DNA of 46,138 bases from IMG/VR virus record IMGVR_UViG_3300034374_010341, positions 1-46,138 of that record, one strand, 5' to 3'. Position 1 is the stretch's first letter; every line of letters starts with the position of its first letter. The notes under the pieces were generated by a model. That model had not been told where the DNA came from and did no database searches. It saw nothing but the letters and a program-made list of their open reading frames with translations. This document shows, piece after piece, positions 44,866 through 46,138 of this stretch. This DNA comes from a virus. Made by a program: the position numbers and the translations under genes.

Positions 44866-45245
44866 TGAGTGTTAACCAGATTGTGATCCAGGGGCGGATC
44901 GGTAAAGACGCTGAACGCCGGACAACCCAGAGCGGCGATGATGTCTTTAACTTTAGCGTTGCAACCGATCAAGGCTTTGGTGATAGCAAGAAAACTGACT
45001 GGCATAGGTGCGTTATGTGGGCGAAGTCCAAGCCGCAAGCTGATTTTCTATCTGCCCAGCTTGTCAAAGGCGCAATAGCCACTTGCTCCGGCTCCCTGAA
45101 CTATAGGCAGTACGAAAGCAACGGCGAAAAGAGAACCGTGGCTGAGATCTCCTGCCGAAAGGTAGAAGCGTTCATGGCTCAAAAAACAGAGCGCCAAGCC
45201 TCAGACGACCCCTTTGCAGGTGGTTTTGGTAAAGGCTCATTCTGA
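44865..45245 (+). CDS. ssb: Single-stranded DNA-binding protein
   Basis: 126 residues with the SSB OB fold: VNQIVIQGRIGKDAERR, FNFSVATDQ, DWHRCVMWAK and GSLNYRQYESNGEKRTVAEISC. The tail is short and ends DDPFAGGFGKGSF, lacking the usual acidic DDIPF tip, so it may recruit partners poorly or specifically. TAATG overlap with the Rad52-like gene. SSB and annealase are often paired in phage recombination. Confidence 0.9.
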   Translation: MSVNQIVIQGRIGKDAERRTTQSGDDVFNFSVATDQGFGDSKKTDWHRCVMWAKSKPQADFLSAQLVKGAIATCSGSLNYRQYESNGEKRTVAEISCRKVEAFMAQKTERQASDDPFAGGFGKGSF

Positions 45246-45568
45246 TGGATGAACTACCCCAAGCCTTTCCCCTCAGACAAAAGAAGGGCAGGCCTAAAAA
45301 GTCACCCCGCTACCTCACGTGGATAAGAGGCAAGAGGTGTCTTCTTTGTTCCGTTTGGTATCCAATCGAAGCCGCTCACATTCGAATGAGCGACTTTAGA
45401 TTTGAGAAAGAGGCCCCTGGGGAAGCTGAGAAGTCAGACGATAAATGGGCAATCCCGCTCTGCGCTCCATGCCATCGCGCACAACACGAAAGAGGCGATG
45501 AGCGAAAGTTCTGGGAAGAAATGAAGATTGATGTGGTCGCAAGGGCCGACCAGTTGTGGAGAGAATAA
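45245..45568 (+). CDS. HNH-like zinc protein (right-cassette copy)
   Basis: 107 residues, the counterpart of 1692-2012: basic start (RQKKGRPKKSPRYLTWIRGKRCLLC), AAHIRMSDFRFEKEAPGEAEKSDDKW and CAPCHRAQHERGDERKFW. The C-x2-C pairs and the HIR/H motifs are kept, but the overall identity looks only moderate. The start overlaps the ssb stop (TGATGG). Confidence 0.75.
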   Translation: MDELPQAFPLRQKKGRPKKSPRYLTWIRGKRCLLCSVWYPIEAAHIRMSDFRFEKEAPGEAEKSDDKWAIPLCAPCHRAQHERGDERKFWEEMKIDVVARADQLWRE

Positions 45569-45569
45569 A

Positions 45570-46010
45570 ATGGCGAAAGTGTACCTAATCAAGACTTTGA
45601 CAGGGTTAGCGCCCGATGATGAGGCTTCAGAAGAGATCCTTAAAAAGCTCAAGCTTGGTGAGGCAGTTTCTTGTGACCTTAAGAAATCACGGAATTACAA
45701 ATTCCATAAGAAATATTTCTCCATGGTTAACCTCGCTCTTCAGAATCAAGACCATTTCCCAGAAACAAAGATTGGGAGAGAAACCTTTTATGACTGGCTA
45801 AAGCTGCAAGCTGGATACGCTAACTATTATACCGACCCTGTGACGGGAATGGAGATGGCGCAACCGCAATCGATAAGCTTTGCCGCCATGGATGAGACAA
45901 GCTTTCAGGTTTTCTATGACGACGTGAAGAACGTTATTTTCGAAAAGCTTATCCCAGCTGCAACGCCTGAGAACATCAGAGATTTTGAAATGGAACTGCT
46001 TAGCTACTGA
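45570..46010 (+). CDS. DUF1367 family protein (right-cassette copy)
   Basis: 146 residues from the ATG two bases after the previous stop. It matches the left copy (2002-2439) in motif order: KKSRNYKFHKKYFSMVNLALQNQ, then GYANYYTDPVTG, PQSISFAAMDETSFQVFYDD. Sequence is clearly diverged, so the swap includes this gene. Exact identity between cassettes resumes four bases after its stop. Confidence 0.8.
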   Translation: MAKVYLIKTLTGLAPDDEASEEILKKLKLGEAVSCDLKKSRNYKFHKKYFSMVNLALQNQDHFPETKIGRETFYDWLKLQAGYANYYTDPVTGMEMAQPQSISFAAMDETSFQVFYDDVKNVIFEKLIPAATPENIRDFEMELLSY

Positions 46011-46013
46011 GCG

Positions 46014-46138
46014 ATAGGAGATATCATGACAGCAACAATTCACACCCTACACCCTGTTGAGCCGTTCTGTGCTCATTGCGGCAATGAAGTCGCCAAAGAG
46101 TGGGATGCCTACGCCGCTGAACGTGGCGAGACCATGGA
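46014..46138. repeat. 125-bp exact repeat (partner 2436-2560)
   Basis: Identical to 2436-2560 and runs to the last base of the window. Confidence 0.97.
46026..46138 (+). CDS. Partial small CxxC protein (N-terminal part)
   Basis: The first 37 codons of the same protein as at 2448-2654, with identical DNA including the GGAGATATC ribosome site. The frame runs off the end of the window. Confidence 0.75.
   Translation, partial: MTATIHTLHPVEPFCAHCGNEVAKEWDAYAAERGETM

Overview
The window is temperate-phage DNA from end to end; I see no certain host gene. The likely host is an alphaproteobacterium: the phage carries a GcrA-type cell-cycle regulator and a DUF2312/GapR-type protein, both lineage markers, and its attachment core is the 3' part of a tRNA-Pro(GGG) gene of bacterial type. 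The gene set fits a siphovirus of about 43 kb with a P22-type coat protein, a DUF4055 portal, a tape-measure gene with a frameshifted G/T chaperone upstream, and a TipJ-type tail tip.

Layout. 1-5199 (+): end of an early operon, with an ERF annealing protein, YqaJ exonuclease, HNH-like and DUF1367 proteins, small zinc-ribbon proteins, GcrA-like, Xis and Int. 5200-5540: attachment region. 5541-6597 (+): two cargo genes. 6625-30533 (-): late genes; read in transcription order these are two small genes, terminase, portal, MuF, scaffold, coat, connectors, tail tube, G/T, tape measure, tail tip, tailspike, holin-like genes, lysozyme-like protein and spanins. 30717-31386 (+): a separately promoted two-gene unit. 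31383-37384 (-): replication and many small genes, interrupted by two small (+) membrane genes and a structured RNA leader. 37565-38283 (+): two HTH regulators and a small gene. 38312-41084 (-): membrane protein, C5 methyltransferase, RusA, GapR-like and an HTH protein. 41511-42654: divergent Cro-like and CI/LexA-like switch. 42854-46138 (+): early recombination operon with Rad52-like protein and SSB.

Control resembles lambda. Four copies of a TAGGTTTTTACCTA-type operator sit around the repressor gene; two of them lie inside perfectly spaced promoters, one leftward (cro side) and one rightward (recombination side). Each early operon meets an intrinsic terminator soon after its first genes, which suggests antitermination, although I recognise no antiterminator gene.

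The most striking point is that the two ends of the window are homologous. Positions 1-316 match 43118-43423, and 2436-2560 is identical to 46014-46138. Between these shared flanks lie two different recombination cassettes: ERF + YqaJ on the left, a helper protein + Rad52-like + SSB on the right. The window therefore holds either two tandem related prophages or one circular phage genome assembled through two alternative versions of the same locus. Other points worth attention are a candidate bistable RNA leader at 34328-34532, a pair of hairpin RNAs with compensatory changes at 29130-29359, a three-way-junction leader at 43438-43487, a clear -1 frameshift in the tail chaperone gene, and many genes of 15-60 codons joined by start/stop overlaps.
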